Assembly: GCA_949296415.1 (NCBI GenBank)
Contig: CASFQC010000007.1
Coordinates: forward strand, 1 to 64,000
Origin: an uncultured Bacteroides sp.
Lineage (GTDB): Bacteria > Bacteroidota > Bacteroidia > Bacteroidales > Bacteroidaceae
Length of the DNA: 64,000 nt
Direction: 5' to 3'
In this document: positions 49,932-58,938 of the stretch, one piece after another
Numbering within the stretch: position 1 is the first letter of the stretch
Layout: each line of letters opens with the position of its first letter
Notes under the pieces: model-generated
The model's input: the letters and a program-made list of their open reading frames with translations, nothing else
Databases searched by the model: none
What the model was told of the DNA's origin: nothing
Translations under genes and position numbers: made by a program

Positions 49932-52900
49932 TCAGCGCGTCTTGTCTTCAATCCATTTGCGCGCATTGACGAAGGCCTCAATCCATGGAGTCACTTCATC
50001 GTGTCTGCGTGCGGTAGGGTAATAAGCGTTCTGCCACGGGAATATGGCCCGTTCCAGATGAGGCATGATGGCCAGATGCCTTCCGTCCGCGCTGGCTATG
50101 GCGGCAGTGGAGTAGTCTGAGCCGTTAGGATTGCCCGGATATTCATCATAGGTGTATTTCGCCACAATATTGTAGCTGTCTTCTCCGCAGGGCAGTGAGA
50201 ATTTGCCTTCTCCGTGTGCCACCCATATGCCCAGTTTGCTGCCGCTCAACGATTCGAACATTACGCTTCGGTTTGTCGGTATGGTGACGCTGAGGAAGCG
50301 GCTTTCGAACTTGTGTGAGTCATTGTGCAGCATGTGGCCCCTTTGTTTGAGCTCCGGATTGATGAGGTTCAGTTCCATCATGAGCTGGCATCCGTTGCAG
50401 ACACCCAACGACAGGGTGTCTTTCCGCGCATAGAACTTGTCTATGGCTTCTTTGGCTTTGGGGTTGAACAGGAAGGCTCCCGCCCATCCTTTGGCCGATC
50501 CAAGTACGTCCGAATTGGAGAATCCTCCGCAGAACACTATCATGTTCACGTCCTCCAATGTCTCCCGTCCGCTTATCAGATCGGTCATGGTCACGTCTTT
50601 CACGTCAAATCCGGCAAGGTAAAGTGAATAGGCCATCTCACGTTCTCCATTGGTGCCTTTTTCACGTATGATTGCCGCTTTTATGCCTGAAGGTGTGCGG
50701 CGTTCGGCACTTATGCCATATTGTGCCATTTTGCCGGTAAATTCGGGCAAGAATGCCAGATCCATAGGCTGCATCTTGTAGTTTTCATAGCGTTTTTTGG
50801 CGCATCCGTTCAGACTTTGTTTGCGGTCAAGCAGGTAAGAGGTAGAGTACCACACATCACGCATGAAGTCTATGCCGATTTGATACGTAGCCCCATCTTT
50901 GTCTATCAGGATATGTCTTTCTTCCGTCGGTTTTCCCAATTTTACATAACCTACGCCGGCTTCGTCCAATATCTCCTTGACTTCGTCCTTATGTTTGTTG
51001 CTCACCTGGATTACGACACCTGGATTCTCGGCGAAAAGTATTTTCACCATATCGTTTTCCTTGAACTTGTCAAGACTGATTTCCAGACCGCCTTCCATGT
51101 TGGAGAAGCACATTTCAAGCAGGCAGGTGATGAGTCCTCCGGCTGAAATGTCGTGTCCGGCCATTATCAGTCCTTTGTTTACCAGTTCCTGTATGGCAAG
51201 GAATGCGCTCCTGAAGTATTCGGCATCTTTCACGGTAGGTACTTCGCTGCCCACTTTCCCCATGGTCTGTGCGAAGGCCGACCCTCCCAGATGCATGCTG
51301 TCATAGCTGAAGTCTATGTGGTAGAGTGTGGACTTGTGGTCATTCACCAGTACGGGCGACACAACCTTTCTCACATCGCTGACTTCTCCTCCAGCCGATA
51401 CGATTACCGTGCCCGGCGCTATGACTTTCTTTCCATCGGGATACTTTTGTGTCATGGACAGAGAGTCTTTTCCGGTAGGTACATTGATTTGTAGTGTACG
51501 GCAGAAGTCGCTCAGTGCTTTTACCGCTTCATACAGGCGTGCGTCCTCCCCTTCCTGTGAGCGGCAAGGCCACATCCAGTTTGCGGAGAGAGACAGGCTG
51601 TCCATACCGTCGGCTAACGGAGCCCACACTATATTGGTCAGTGCCTCGGCTACGGAGAGTATGGAGCCGGCTTTGGAATCGGCCAAGGCAGCTTGTGGCG
51701 CATGTCCCAGTGAGGTGGCTATGCCTTTCTTTCCTCTGTAGTCCAGTGCCACCACTCCGCAGTCGCTCAAAGGCAGTTGCAGTTCTCCCACACATTGCTG
51801 ACGTGCGATTTTGCCCGTTACGGAACGGTCCACTTTATTGGTCAGCCAGTCTTTGCAGGCCACGGCCTCAAGCTGGAGCACGTTGGCTATGTATTCTTGC
51901 AACTTGCTTGTTTCGTAAGTGGGCATGGAGTAGTGGTGTTCCACTGTATTGTCCACCATATAAGTCTTGGGCGATGAGCCGAACATCTGGTCTACGGCCA
52001 GGTCGAAAGGTCTTACTCCGTCAGCCTGCTGGAAGGCAAAGCGGTGGTCGCCTGTTGTCTCACCCACCACATACATTGGTGCCCGTTCGCGTTCGGCAAT
52101 CTTGGCGACGTGTTCAATGGCGGCTTCCTTGATGAGCAGTCCCATGCGTTCCTGGCTTTCGTTGGCTATGATTTCCTTGGCGGAAAGGGTCTTGTCGCCT
52201 ATGGGCAGTTTGCTCATGTCTATCAGTCCTCCGCAGTCTTCCACCAGTTCGGACAGGCAGTTCACGTGTCCGGCGGATCCATGGTCATGGATGGATACTA
52301 CGGGATTGGTGTCTTCTTCGCATAAGGCGCGTACCACGTTGTATACACGTTTCTGCATTTCGGCGTTTGCACGTTGTACGGCATTCAGTTCTATGCCCGA
52401 TGAATAGCGTCCTGTGTCAACAGACGATACGGAGCCTCCACCCAGTCCGATGCGGTAGTTGTCGCCGCCCATTACCACAATCTTGTTTCCGGTTTCGGGC
52501 TTGCCTTTCAGACAGTCGCGCTGTGTGCCGTATCCTACACCGCCTGCCAGCATGATGACCTTGTCATATCCGTAGAATGTGTCTTCCGGTTTTTCCTGAT
52601 GCTCAAAGGTGAGTACCGACCCGCATATCAGCGGTTGTCCGAATTTGTTGCCGAAGTCGCTTGCTCCGTTCGATGCTTTGATAAGGATTTGTTCCGGAGT
52701 CTGGTACAGCCACTTGCGCACGGGCAGAATCTCTTCCCACGGTCTGCCTTCCTCACAGCGTGGATAGGAAGTCATATAGACGGCTGTACCTGCCAGTGGC
52801 CAGGAGCCTTTTCCGCCTCCCATGCGGTCGCGTATTTCTCCTCCTGTTCCGGTGGACGCTCCGTTGAAGGGTTCCACTGTGGTAGGGAAGTTGTGGGTTT

Positions 52901-53639
52901 CAGCTTTAAGCGATATGACGCTTTTTATATCCTTTATGATGAAGTAGTCGGGTTTGGAGTGGTCGGCCGGGGCGAATTGTTCTATTACCGGTCCTTCGGC
53001 AAAAGCCACGTTGTCCTTATAGGCCGATATGATTTTGTTGGGGTGCTCCTGTGTGGTCTTTTTTATCATTTGGAACAGCGATGATGGCTGTTCCACTCCG
53101 TCTATGATGAACGTTCCTCCGAAGATTTTATGGCGGCAGTGCTCGGAGTTTATCTGGGCGAAGCCAAACACTTCACTGTCCGTCAGCAGTCTTCCCAAGT
53201 CCTTTTCCACTTTTTTCAGGTAGGCAATCTCTTCTTCGGACAGAGCAAGTCCTTCTTGCTCGTTGTAAGCTTCAAGGTCTTCGATGTAGACTATTGGAGC
53301 TGGCTTGTGGTTTGTGGTGAATACGCCTTGGTCCAGTCCGTCATACATGCGTTGCAGCATGGGGTCATATTCGGCTTTTTCGTCTTTTACAGGGAAATAT
53401 TCCTCTATACGTTCCACGCCTTTCAGTCCCATGTTCTGTGTTATTTCCACGGCATTGGTACTCCACGGGGTAATCATTTCGCGTCGCGGTCCTACGAAAT
53501 ATCCTTTCAGTTGGTCTTCGTTTTCGGACTTGGCGTCTCCAAAAAGCCAGCAGAGCTTGTCTATGTCTGCTTGGGAAGGCGTTTGCTCGCATTGGACGGC
53601 TATCACGCTTTTCTGAGATGTTCTGAAAAAGAGAATCAT
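49932..53639 (-). CDS. purL: Phosphoribosylformylglycinamidine synthase (single-chain)
   Basis: 1235 residues, the large form that fuses the FGAM synthetase and glutamine amidotransferase. It makes FGAM from FGAR, glutamine and ATP in purine synthesis. Visible parts: the synthetase start with FAQINSEHCRHKIFGG, KAETHNFPTTVEPFNGASTG, and the C-terminal class I amidotransferase with the nucleophile in LGVCNGCQLM (about residue 1077) and the His-Glu end (HLAIMPHLERAIFP). It has a TAnnTTTG promoter about 50 nt upstream of the ATG. No PurR-type site or purine riboswitch is recognised in the short leader. Confidence 0.97.
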   Translation of the reverse strand: MILFFRTSQKSVIAVQCEQTPSQADIDKLCWLFGDAKSENEDQLKGYFVGPRREMITPWSTNAVEITQNMGLKGVERIEEYFPVKDEKAEYDPMLQRMYDGLDQGVFTTNHKPAPIVYIEDLEAYNEQEGLALSEEEIAYLKKVEKDLGRLLTDSEVFGFAQINSEHCRHKIFGGTFIIDGVEQPSSLFQMIKKTTQEHPNKIISAYKDNVAFAEGPVIEQFAPADHSKPDYFIIKDIKSVISLKAETHNFPTTVEPFNGASTGTGGEIRDRMGGGKGSWPLAGTAVYMTSYPRCEEGRPWEEILPVRKWLYQTPEQILIKASNGASDFGNKFGQPLICGSVLTFEHQEKPEDTFYGYDKVIMLAGGVGYGTQRDCLKGKPETGNKIVVMGGDNYRIGLGGGSVSSVDTGRYSSGIELNAVQRANAEMQKRVYNVVRALCEEDTNPVVSIHDHGSAGHVNCLSELVEDCGGLIDMSKLPIGDKTLSAKEIIANESQERMGLLIKEAAIEHVAKIAERERAPMYVVGETTGDHRFAFQQADGVRPFDLAVDQMFGSSPKTYMVDNTVEHHYSMPTYETSKLQEYIANVLQLEAVACKDWLTNKVDRSVTGKIARQQCVGELQLPLSDCGVVALDYRGKKGIATSLGHAPQAALADSKAGSILSVAEALTNIVWAPLADGMDSLSLSANWMWPCRSQEGEDARLYEAVKALSDFCRTLQINVPTGKDSLSMTQKYPDGKKVIAPGTVIVSAGGEVSDVRKVVSPVLVNDHKSTLYHIDFSYDSMHLGGSAFAQTMGKVGSEVPTVKDAEYFRSAFLAIQELVNKGLIMAGHDISAGGLITCLLEMCFSNMEGGLEISLDKFKENDMVKILFAENPGVVIQVSNKHKDEVKEILDEAGVGYVKLGKPTEERHILIDKDGATYQIGIDFMRDVWYSTSYLLDRKQSLNGCAKKRYENYKMQPMDLAFLPEFTGKMAQYGISAERRTPSGIKAAIIREKGTNGEREMAYSLYLAGFDVKDVTMTDLISGRETLEDVNMIVFCGGFSNSDVLGSAKGWAGAFLFNPKAKEAIDKFYARKDTLSLGVCNGCQLMMELNLINPELKQRGHMLHNDSHKFESRFLSVTIPTNRSVMFESLSGSKLGIWVAHGEGKFSLPCGEDSYNIVAKYTYDEYPGNPNGSDYSTAAIASADGRHLAIMPHLERAIFPWQNAYYPTARRHDEVTPWIEAFVNARKWIEDKTR

Positions 53640-53690
53640 ATCTTTGTAGTTTTAGTATATTGTGTACACAGAGTAGTCGGTTTTGCGGTG

Positions 53691-53698
53691 CAAAGATA
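53691..53698 (-). promoter_or_regulatory. -7 promoter box of purL
   Basis: TATCTTTG on the minus strand, 51 nt upstream of the ATG. Confidence 0.7.
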
Positions 53699-53763
53699 AC
53701 GAATCTAATTCTTATCGGTGTTGCATGTCGGGGACTAATGTTAGCAGAGCCGGGTTAATTTTC

Positions 53764-53892
53764 CTAAGAGTCTGTTCTAATTTTTGTCCGATACTGGTTT
53801 TGGGGCGTTTTCCCGAGGTAAGAGACCGGGAAAAAGACTTGGAACAGGCAGGGTGAGAATCTTGGAAAGGAAAAATTAAGGGGCTCTGAATT
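53764..53892. repeat. Dispersed element with imperfect inverted repeats (M2)
   Basis: The left end TAAGAGTCTGTTCTAATTTT and the complement of the right end (CAGAGCCCCTTAATTTTT) pair with a small gap. An inner TTTTCCCG/CGGGAAAA pair lies around the centre. The ends resemble those of the element at 10,517-10,688. It fills the gap between the YitT-like gene and purL. Confidence 0.5.
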
Positions 53893-53905
53893 CCCGTACA
53901 GGCAT

Positions 53906-54871
53906 TTATTCCGGTTCTATGTCGCCTTGCGAGGGTAGAGGCTTCCAGCCTTCACCGAAGGTGTCGTAAGCATCCGTCACTACGACAAAAGCTCTGGGAT
54001 TCACTTCTTTTATTTTCATTTTCAGGTCATTAACCTCTTTGTAGCTTACTACCAGAAACAGCATTTCCTTGTCTTTTCCGGTGTAAAGTCCGCTGCTTTT
54101 GATATAGGTGGCCGAGCGGTCAAGGTCTTGCAGAATGTATTTGTGCAGTTCGGTCATGCGGCTGTCGCTGATGACAAACATCAGCTTGTCATTTTTCGAG
54201 CCGTTGATGACAAAGGCTATCACTCTGGAGGTGATGAATATGGCGATGAGGGAGTAGAGTGAAAGGTAAAGGGCAGGTTGACCCGTGTCTTCGGCATTAC
54301 CCAGCCCGAAGCCTATCACGGCCAGTCCGAAGCATACCACCGTGGCGTCAACCAGCAATATGGCACGCGAGAAGCGGATGCGGGCATATTTCTGCAGGAT
54401 CATGGCCACAATGTCGCTTCCGCCGGTGGTGGCTTGGTTGCGCACTACCAGACCGCTTCCCAGACCGATAAGTACGGCTCCCATGATGCTGGTGAGCATA
54501 AGATGCTGGCTCATGTCCAGACAGCCGCCCAGCAGCAGTGACGGATCCAGCTGTTGTAAGGCCTCGCGTGTAGGATAGGACAGGGTGGAGAGCACGTTCA
54601 TGAAAAGCGGTGTGATGAGGGCAGCCACAATGGTGCGTATGCCCAGTTTGGCTCCCAGTAGCAATACGGACAGAATGAGCAGGGGGACGTCAAACATGTA
54701 GCCAAAGGTGCCCACCTGTATGGTGGGGAACAGATTGTGCAGCACGATGCTGGCTCCGTAGACACCTCCGGGTACAATACTGTAAGGGTTGATGAAATAG
54801 ACAAATCCTACAGCCACTATAAAACAACCGGCCACTATTTTTATCCAGGCGGACAATGCGTTCTTGTTCAT
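53906..54871 (-). CDS. YitT-family membrane protein (DUF161 with C-terminal DUF2179)
   Basis: 321 residues from the ATG at 54871. Several hydrophobic segments (IVAGCFIVAVGFVYFINPY, VPLLILSVLLLGAKLGI, ILLVDATVVCFGLAVIGFG) precede a soluble C-terminal domain of about 110 residues (KLMFVISDSRMTELHKYIL and FLVVSYKEVNDLKMKIKEV), the usual YitT layout. The transport or sensing role is not established. The upstream extension of the frame to 55093 is polar junk, and a TAnnTTTG box sits 26 nt before the chosen start. It is a single-gene unit. Confidence 0.88.
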   Translation of the reverse strand: MNKNALSAWIKIVAGCFIVAVGFVYFINPYSIVPGGVYGASIVLHNLFPTIQVGTFGYMFDVPLLILSVLLLGAKLGIRTIVAALITPLFMNVLSTLSYPTREALQQLDPSLLLGGCLDMSQHLMLTSIMGAVLIGLGSGLVVRNQATTGGSDIVAMILQKYARIRFSRAILLVDATVVCFGLAVIGFGLGNAEDTGQPALYLSLYSLIAIFITSRVIAFVINGSKNDKLMFVISDSRMTELHKYILQDLDRSATYIKSSGLYTGKDKEMLFLVVSYKEVNDLKMKIKEVNPRAFVVVTDAYDTFGEGWKPLPSQGDIEPE

Positions 54872-54897
54872 GTGAGAGTGAAGTTTGGTCTGTAAGG

Positions 54898-54905
54898 CAA
54901 AGATA
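54898..54905 (-). promoter_or_regulatory. -7 promoter box of the YitT-family gene
   Basis: TATCTTTG on the minus strand, 26 nt upstream of the chosen ATG. It lies inside the rejected longer frame. Confidence 0.7.
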
Positions 54906-55116
54906 ACGTTTTTCTGCCATATATTCCAATATTCCGCCTTATTTTTATGTATGTTCCGCCCGGATGGCGCATGTCGCAGGCTACGTCTTACATTTTGCTC
55001 TTTTCCGTGAGTCGGACAATGGGAGAACAGAAAAGGACGCGGACGACAAGAACTTGTGACGGAAGAGGGGAGGGGGAGGTTTCCGTCTGTCAAGTCTGCA
55101 GTATCCGCGTCCGGAA

Positions 55117-55302
55117 TAACTAAGAAGCTGTTTTGATTTTATTCCGGCAATTTTCTAAAGAAGATTTTCAAGGATTTTTCCCTGTCCTTATGAGGAGTAT
55201 AGCGGGCTATGTGACGAATAAGGACAGGGAAAAAGACCGGAAAGGGCTTTAGAAAAGCCGGATGAGATTTTATTGAATAAAATCAAAACAGCTTCTAAGT
55301 TA
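55117..55302. repeat. MITE-like palindromic element, 186 bp (M1)
   Basis: The terminal inverted repeats are 27 nt with one mismatch (left start TAACTAAGAAGCTGTTTTGA, right end its complement, 55276-55302). Inside, TTTTCTAAAG (55151-55160) pairs with CTTTAGAAAA (55247-55256), and TTTTTCCCTGTCCTTA pairs with TAAGGACAGGGAAAAA. The whole element can fold into one long hairpin. It has no ORF. It lies between kbl and the YitT-like gene, both on the minus strand, and could also act as a terminator or processing site. The rest of the 453-nt gap (54,906-55,116) holds nothing recognised. Confidence 0.75.
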
Positions 55303-55324
55303 AGGTGTCGTCAGAGCCCGGCCG

Positions 55325-56512
55325 TCATTTCAGCACGCCCAGTTCCTTGCCTACTTTTATAAAGGCTTCGATGCATTTGTCCAGATGTACTTTTTCGTGT
55401 CCGGCCGAAAGCTGTACTCTTATGCGGGCTTCTCCTTTGGGCACCACCGGATAATAGAAGCCTGTGACATATATTCCCTCTTCCTGCATGCGTGAGGCAT
55501 ATATTTGCGACAGCTTGGCGTCATAAAGCATTACGGCGCAGATGGCACTTTGTGTGGGCTTTATGTCAAATCCGGCTTGCGTCATTTTATCGCGGAAATA
55601 GTTTACGTTTTCCACCAGCTTGTCGTGCAGGGTGTTGCTCTCCTTCAGCATGCGGAACACTTCCAGACTGGCTCCTATTACAGCTGGAGCTACGGAGTTG
55701 GAGAACAGGTAAGGACGGCTGCGCTGGCGCAGCAGGTCTATGATTTCTTTGCGTCCGGTGGTAAATCCTCCCATAGCTCCTCCAAAAGCCTTGCCCAGTG
55801 TGCCGGTATAGATGTCGATGCGTCCGTAGGCATTGTACAGTTCGCTTACGCCGTGTCCTGTGGCTCCTACCACGCCGGCCGAGTGCGACTCGTCTACCAT
55901 GACCAGTGAGTCATATTTCTCGGCCAGGTCGCATATGCGGTCAATAGGCGCCACATTTCCATCCATGGAGAACACGCCGTCTGTCACTACGATGCGGAAT
56001 CTTTGTGCTTGGGCTTCTTGCAGGCATTTCTCCAGTTCGTCCATGTTGGCGTTGGCGTAACGGTAACGCTTGGCCTTGCACAGACGTACCCCGTCAATGA
56101 TGGAAGCGTGGTTCAGCGCGTCGCTTATGATGGCGTCCTGTTCTGTCAGCAGCGGTTCGAATACACCTCCGTTGGCGTCGAAGCATGCGGCGTAGAGAAT
56201 GGTGTCTTCCGTATGGAAATAGTCTGATATGGCGGCTTCCAGTTCTTTATGTATGTCTTGTGTGCCGCATATGAAGCGCACGGAGGACATGCCGTATCCA
56301 CGCTTTTCCATCATATGCTGGGCGGCTTTTATCAGACGGGGATTGTCCGAAAGGCCCAGATAGTTGTTTGCACAGAAGTTCAATACCGGTTTGCCTCCTA
56401 CGGATATTACGGCTCTTTGCGGACTTTCTATGATTCTTTCTTCTTTATACAGTCCTGCTTCTTTTATCTCTTCCAGTGTCTGGGTGAGATGGTCTTTCAT
56501 TTTACCATACAT
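55325..56512 (-). CDS. kbl: Glycine C-acetyltransferase (2-amino-3-ketobutyrate CoA ligase)
   Basis: 395 residues, close to the E. coli enzyme (398). This PLP enzyme of the alpha-oxoamine synthase family splits 2-amino-3-oxobutyrate with CoA into glycine and acetyl-CoA. Motifs: NFCANNYLGLSDNP at the start, VMVDESHSAGVVGATGHG, and the PLP-lysine region TGTLGKAFGGAMGG. The ATG at 56512 has an AGGAG site upstream. It is divergent from the SDR-type threonine dehydrogenase gene across a 544-nt gap. The two products catalyse successive steps of threonine catabolism. Confidence 0.95.
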   Translation of the reverse strand: MYGKMKDHLTQTLEEIKEAGLYKEERIIESPQRAVISVGGKPVLNFCANNYLGLSDNPRLIKAAQHMMEKRGYGMSSVRFICGTQDIHKELEAAISDYFHTEDTILYAACFDANGGVFEPLLTEQDAIISDALNHASIIDGVRLCKAKRYRYANANMDELEKCLQEAQAQRFRIVVTDGVFSMDGNVAPIDRICDLAEKYDSLVMVDESHSAGVVGATGHGVSELYNAYGRIDIYTGTLGKAFGGAMGGFTTGRKEIIDLLRQRSRPYLFSNSVAPAVIGASLEVFRMLKESNTLHDKLVENVNYFRDKMTQAGFDIKPTQSAICAVMLYDAKLSQIYASRMQEEGIYVTGFYYPVVPKGEARIRVQLSAGHEKVHLDKCIEAFIKVGKELGVLK

Positions 56513-56773
56513 GTTTTTTGTCTCCTATCCTTTTTGTTTTGGTTAATTGAAAAAGGGGCGTATGGGAGCTGTGTGTTCCATCGTTTCCTTATCTGCAAAG
56601 GACGCGTTTTTTTTTCATAAAAACAATAGGTCAGGAGTTACCGGTCCTTATTTTTTTCTTCCGCCTCGTCATCTGTCGGCTTTTTGTTTTGCTCAGGCTG
56701 GATGGGCTGTGGCCTTGCCTGTATGGCGGAATGTAGGGTAGAAATGCTTTTCTATCTATATGTTGTTGTATTA

Positions 56774-56908
56774 CAGCGGCTTGGTGTGGACGGAATCACC
56801 GTATCCTGTGTGTGGGTCCGCACCATGGTGCGGACGGGTCTACAGCTTTCTGCGGATGGGTTCGCATCGGGCTGTGTATGGGTTTACACCGACCGGCGAA
56901 TGCCGTGC
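56774..56908. repeat. 22-bp-period degenerate tandem array, family 1, copy D
   Basis: A 25-nt first unit (56774) is followed by 22-nt units at 56799, 56821, 56843, 56865 and a weaker one at 56887. It contains a perfect 20-nt palindrome, GTCCGCACCATGGTGCGGAC, at 56816-56835. It lies in the divergent kbl/tdh gap; the rest of that gap (56,513-56,773) shows nothing recognised. Confidence 0.7.
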
Positions 56909-57009
56909 CGTACTTTCTTGCCGGGCTCTCCTTTCCAGGCTTCCGGTAAAAGCTGTGCTGCTCTGAGCATTTTTGCAGGTTGGCGAAATCAATTAATAAA
57001 AATAAGGTG

Positions 57010-57017
57010 TATATTTG
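57010..57017 (+). promoter_or_regulatory. -7 promoter box of the threonine dehydrogenase operon
   Basis: TATATTTG, 39 nt upstream of the ATG at 57057. Confidence 0.7.
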
Positions 57018-57056
57018 CGCACAGTTTGACATCAGGTTTAAAAAAACAGCAAGACA

Positions 57057-58016
57057 ATGAAAAATATTCTGGTTATCGGCTCTACAGGCCAAATAGGTTC
57101 TGAACTGACAATGGAACTGCGCAAGCGTTATGGCAATGGACATGTGATTGCCGGATATATAATGGGTGCGGAACCCAAAGGCGAACTGAAAGAATCGGGA
57201 CCTTCGGAAATTGCCAATGTGACGGACCGTCAGTCGTTGGAACTGGCTGTGAAGAAGTATAATGTGGATACCATATACAATCTGGCAGCCTTACTTTCTG
57301 TAGTGGCTGAGAGCCGTCCTTCCATGGCGTGGAAAATAGGCATTGACGGACTGTGGAACGTGCTGGAGGTAGCTCGCGAGTACAAGTGCGCTGTCTTTAC
57401 GCCCAGTTCTATCGGGTCGTTCGGTATGGACACTCCCCACGTGATGACTCCGCAGGACACCATACAGCGTCCGCGTACCATGTATGGCATCACCAAAGTG
57501 ACTACCGAACTGTTGAGCGATTACTATTTCCTGAAGTATGGGGTCGACACCCGTGCGGTGAGGTTTCCCGGCATCATCTCCAATGTCACGCCTCCCGGAG
57601 GTGGTACTACCGACTATGCGGTAGACATATACTACTCCGCTGTGCGAAGGCAAAAGTTTGTATGTCCCATAAAGCCCGGCACTCTTATGGATATGATGTA
57701 CATGCCTGATGCCCTGAATGCGGCCATATCGCTTATGGAGGCCGACCCGGCAAGGCTGATACACCGTAACGCTTTCAACATAACTGCCATGAGCTTTGCT
57801 CCTGAAACCATATATGACGAGATAAAGAAGCATGTGCCCGATTTCGAAATGGTATATGAGGTAGATCCGTTGAAACAGAGCATAGCCGACAGTTGGCCCG
57901 ACTGTATGGACGATTCCTGCGCACGTCGGGAATGGGACTGGAAACCTACTTATGACTTGGCTTCGATGACTGTGGATATGCTGGACAAACTGTCAAAGAA
58001 ACTGAAGGTGGAGTGA
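57057..58016 (+). CDS. tdh: L-threonine 3-dehydrogenase, SDR type
   Basis: 319 residues of the extended short-chain dehydrogenase/epimerase fold, the NAD+-dependent threonine dehydrogenase known from Flavobacterium and relatives, not the zinc medium-chain type of E. coli. The NAD-binding GSTGQIGSEL opens the protein, with TPSSIGSFG and the catalytic Tyr-Lys in MYGITKVT. The C-terminus includes RREWDWKPTYDLA. It makes 2-amino-3-oxobutyrate, the substrate of the divergently encoded Kbl. It is first of an operon; the next gene's ATG lies 2 nt after its stop. Confidence 0.92.
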   Translation: MKNILVIGSTGQIGSELTMELRKRYGNGHVIAGYIMGAEPKGELKESGPSEIANVTDRQSLELAVKKYNVDTIYNLAALLSVVAESRPSMAWKIGIDGLWNVLEVAREYKCAVFTPSSIGSFGMDTPHVMTPQDTIQRPRTMYGITKVTTELLSDYYFLKYGVDTRAVRFPGIISNVTPPGGGTTDYAVDIYYSAVRRQKFVCPIKPGTLMDMMYMPDALNAAISLMEADPARLIHRNAFNITAMSFAPETIYDEIKKHVPDFEMVYEVDPLKQSIADSWPDCMDDSCARREWDWKPTYDLASMTVDMLDKLSKKLKVE

Positions 58017-58018
58017 AA

Positions 58019-58879
58019 ATGAAAAGGACAGTGGCGGGAATGCTGGCGGTGTTGCTGCTGGTAGCCTGCAATGCGGACAAGCGAGGAAATAAGGTCGAAC
58101 CTTTCGCCTCACTTACACGGCAGATAGATTCTGTGGCGGCACACCATGACACGCTGACCCTTGAAGAGCCGCAGGAAGAAATGGAACCCAAACCCATTCA
58201 GGCTGACGAACTGTTCTCCGACTTTATCTTCAGCTATGCTACCGACGACAGGCTGCAACGCCAGCGGACAAGATTTCCCTTACCTTATTATAAAGGGGAC
58301 ATTCCGCTGAAGATAGGAAAGGAAGAATGGAAGCACGATTCGCTCTTTGCCGACCAGAGCTATTATACTTTGCTCTTTGACAACGAAGAGGATATGGACA
58401 TGATAGGCGACACCGTGCCTGCCTCGGTACAGGTAGAGTGGATTTTCCTGAAAAGCAAGGAGGTGAAAAGATACTACTTTGAGTGCATTAAGGGCATGTG
58501 GATGCTTGAGGCCATCAATCTGAGGCCGATGGAAAAAGGAGAGGAAGAAAGCTTCGTGGAATTTTATGAGCGTTTCGCTTCCGACAGTGTTTTCCAGCGC
58601 CGTCATCTGGCTACGCCATTGAAGTTTGTCACTCTTGATCCCGACGATGAGTTCTCCATTCTGGAGACCACGCTTGATGTGGACCAATGGTTCGCTTTCC
58701 GTCCCATATTGCCTGCAGACAAGCTGTCCAACATAAACTACGGGCAGAAGAATGAAGACCTTTCTGATTCGAAGATTCTTAAGGTGAACGGAATAGGCAA
58801 CGGCTATTCCAATATTTTCTATTTCAGGAAAAGGGGAGGGGAGTGGAAGATGTATAAATACGAAGATACCAGCATCTGA
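58019..58879 (+). CDS. DUF4348 lipoprotein
   Basis: 286 residues with a lipoprotein signal (MKRTVAGMLAVLLLVAC, Cys followed by NADKRG). A low-complexity acidic stretch (EEPQEEMEPK) precedes a globular domain matching DUF4348 (FYERFASDSVFQRRHLATPL and ending with GGEWKMYKYEDTS), a Bacteroidales family of unknown function. It is probably envelope-anchored. The start ATG overlaps the tdh stop region, so the two are translationally coupled; a GTG 6 nt upstream is also possible. No link to threonine metabolism is known. Confidence 0.85.
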   Translation: MKRTVAGMLAVLLLVACNADKRGNKVEPFASLTRQIDSVAAHHDTLTLEEPQEEMEPKPIQADELFSDFIFSYATDDRLQRQRTRFPLPYYKGDIPLKIGKEEWKHDSLFADQSYYTLLFDNEEDMDMIGDTVPASVQVEWIFLKSKEVKRYYFECIKGMWMLEAINLRPMEKGEEESFVEFYERFASDSVFQRRHLATPLKFVTLDPDDEFSILETTLDVDQWFAFRPILPADKLSNINYGQKNEDLSDSKILKVNGIGNGYSNIFYFRKRGGEWKMYKYEDTSI

Positions 58880-58938
58880 CTCCTGTCATACCCGGAAGTT
58901 CCTTTTTGTATTTAGTGTTTTATTAATCGAACGTTTAT

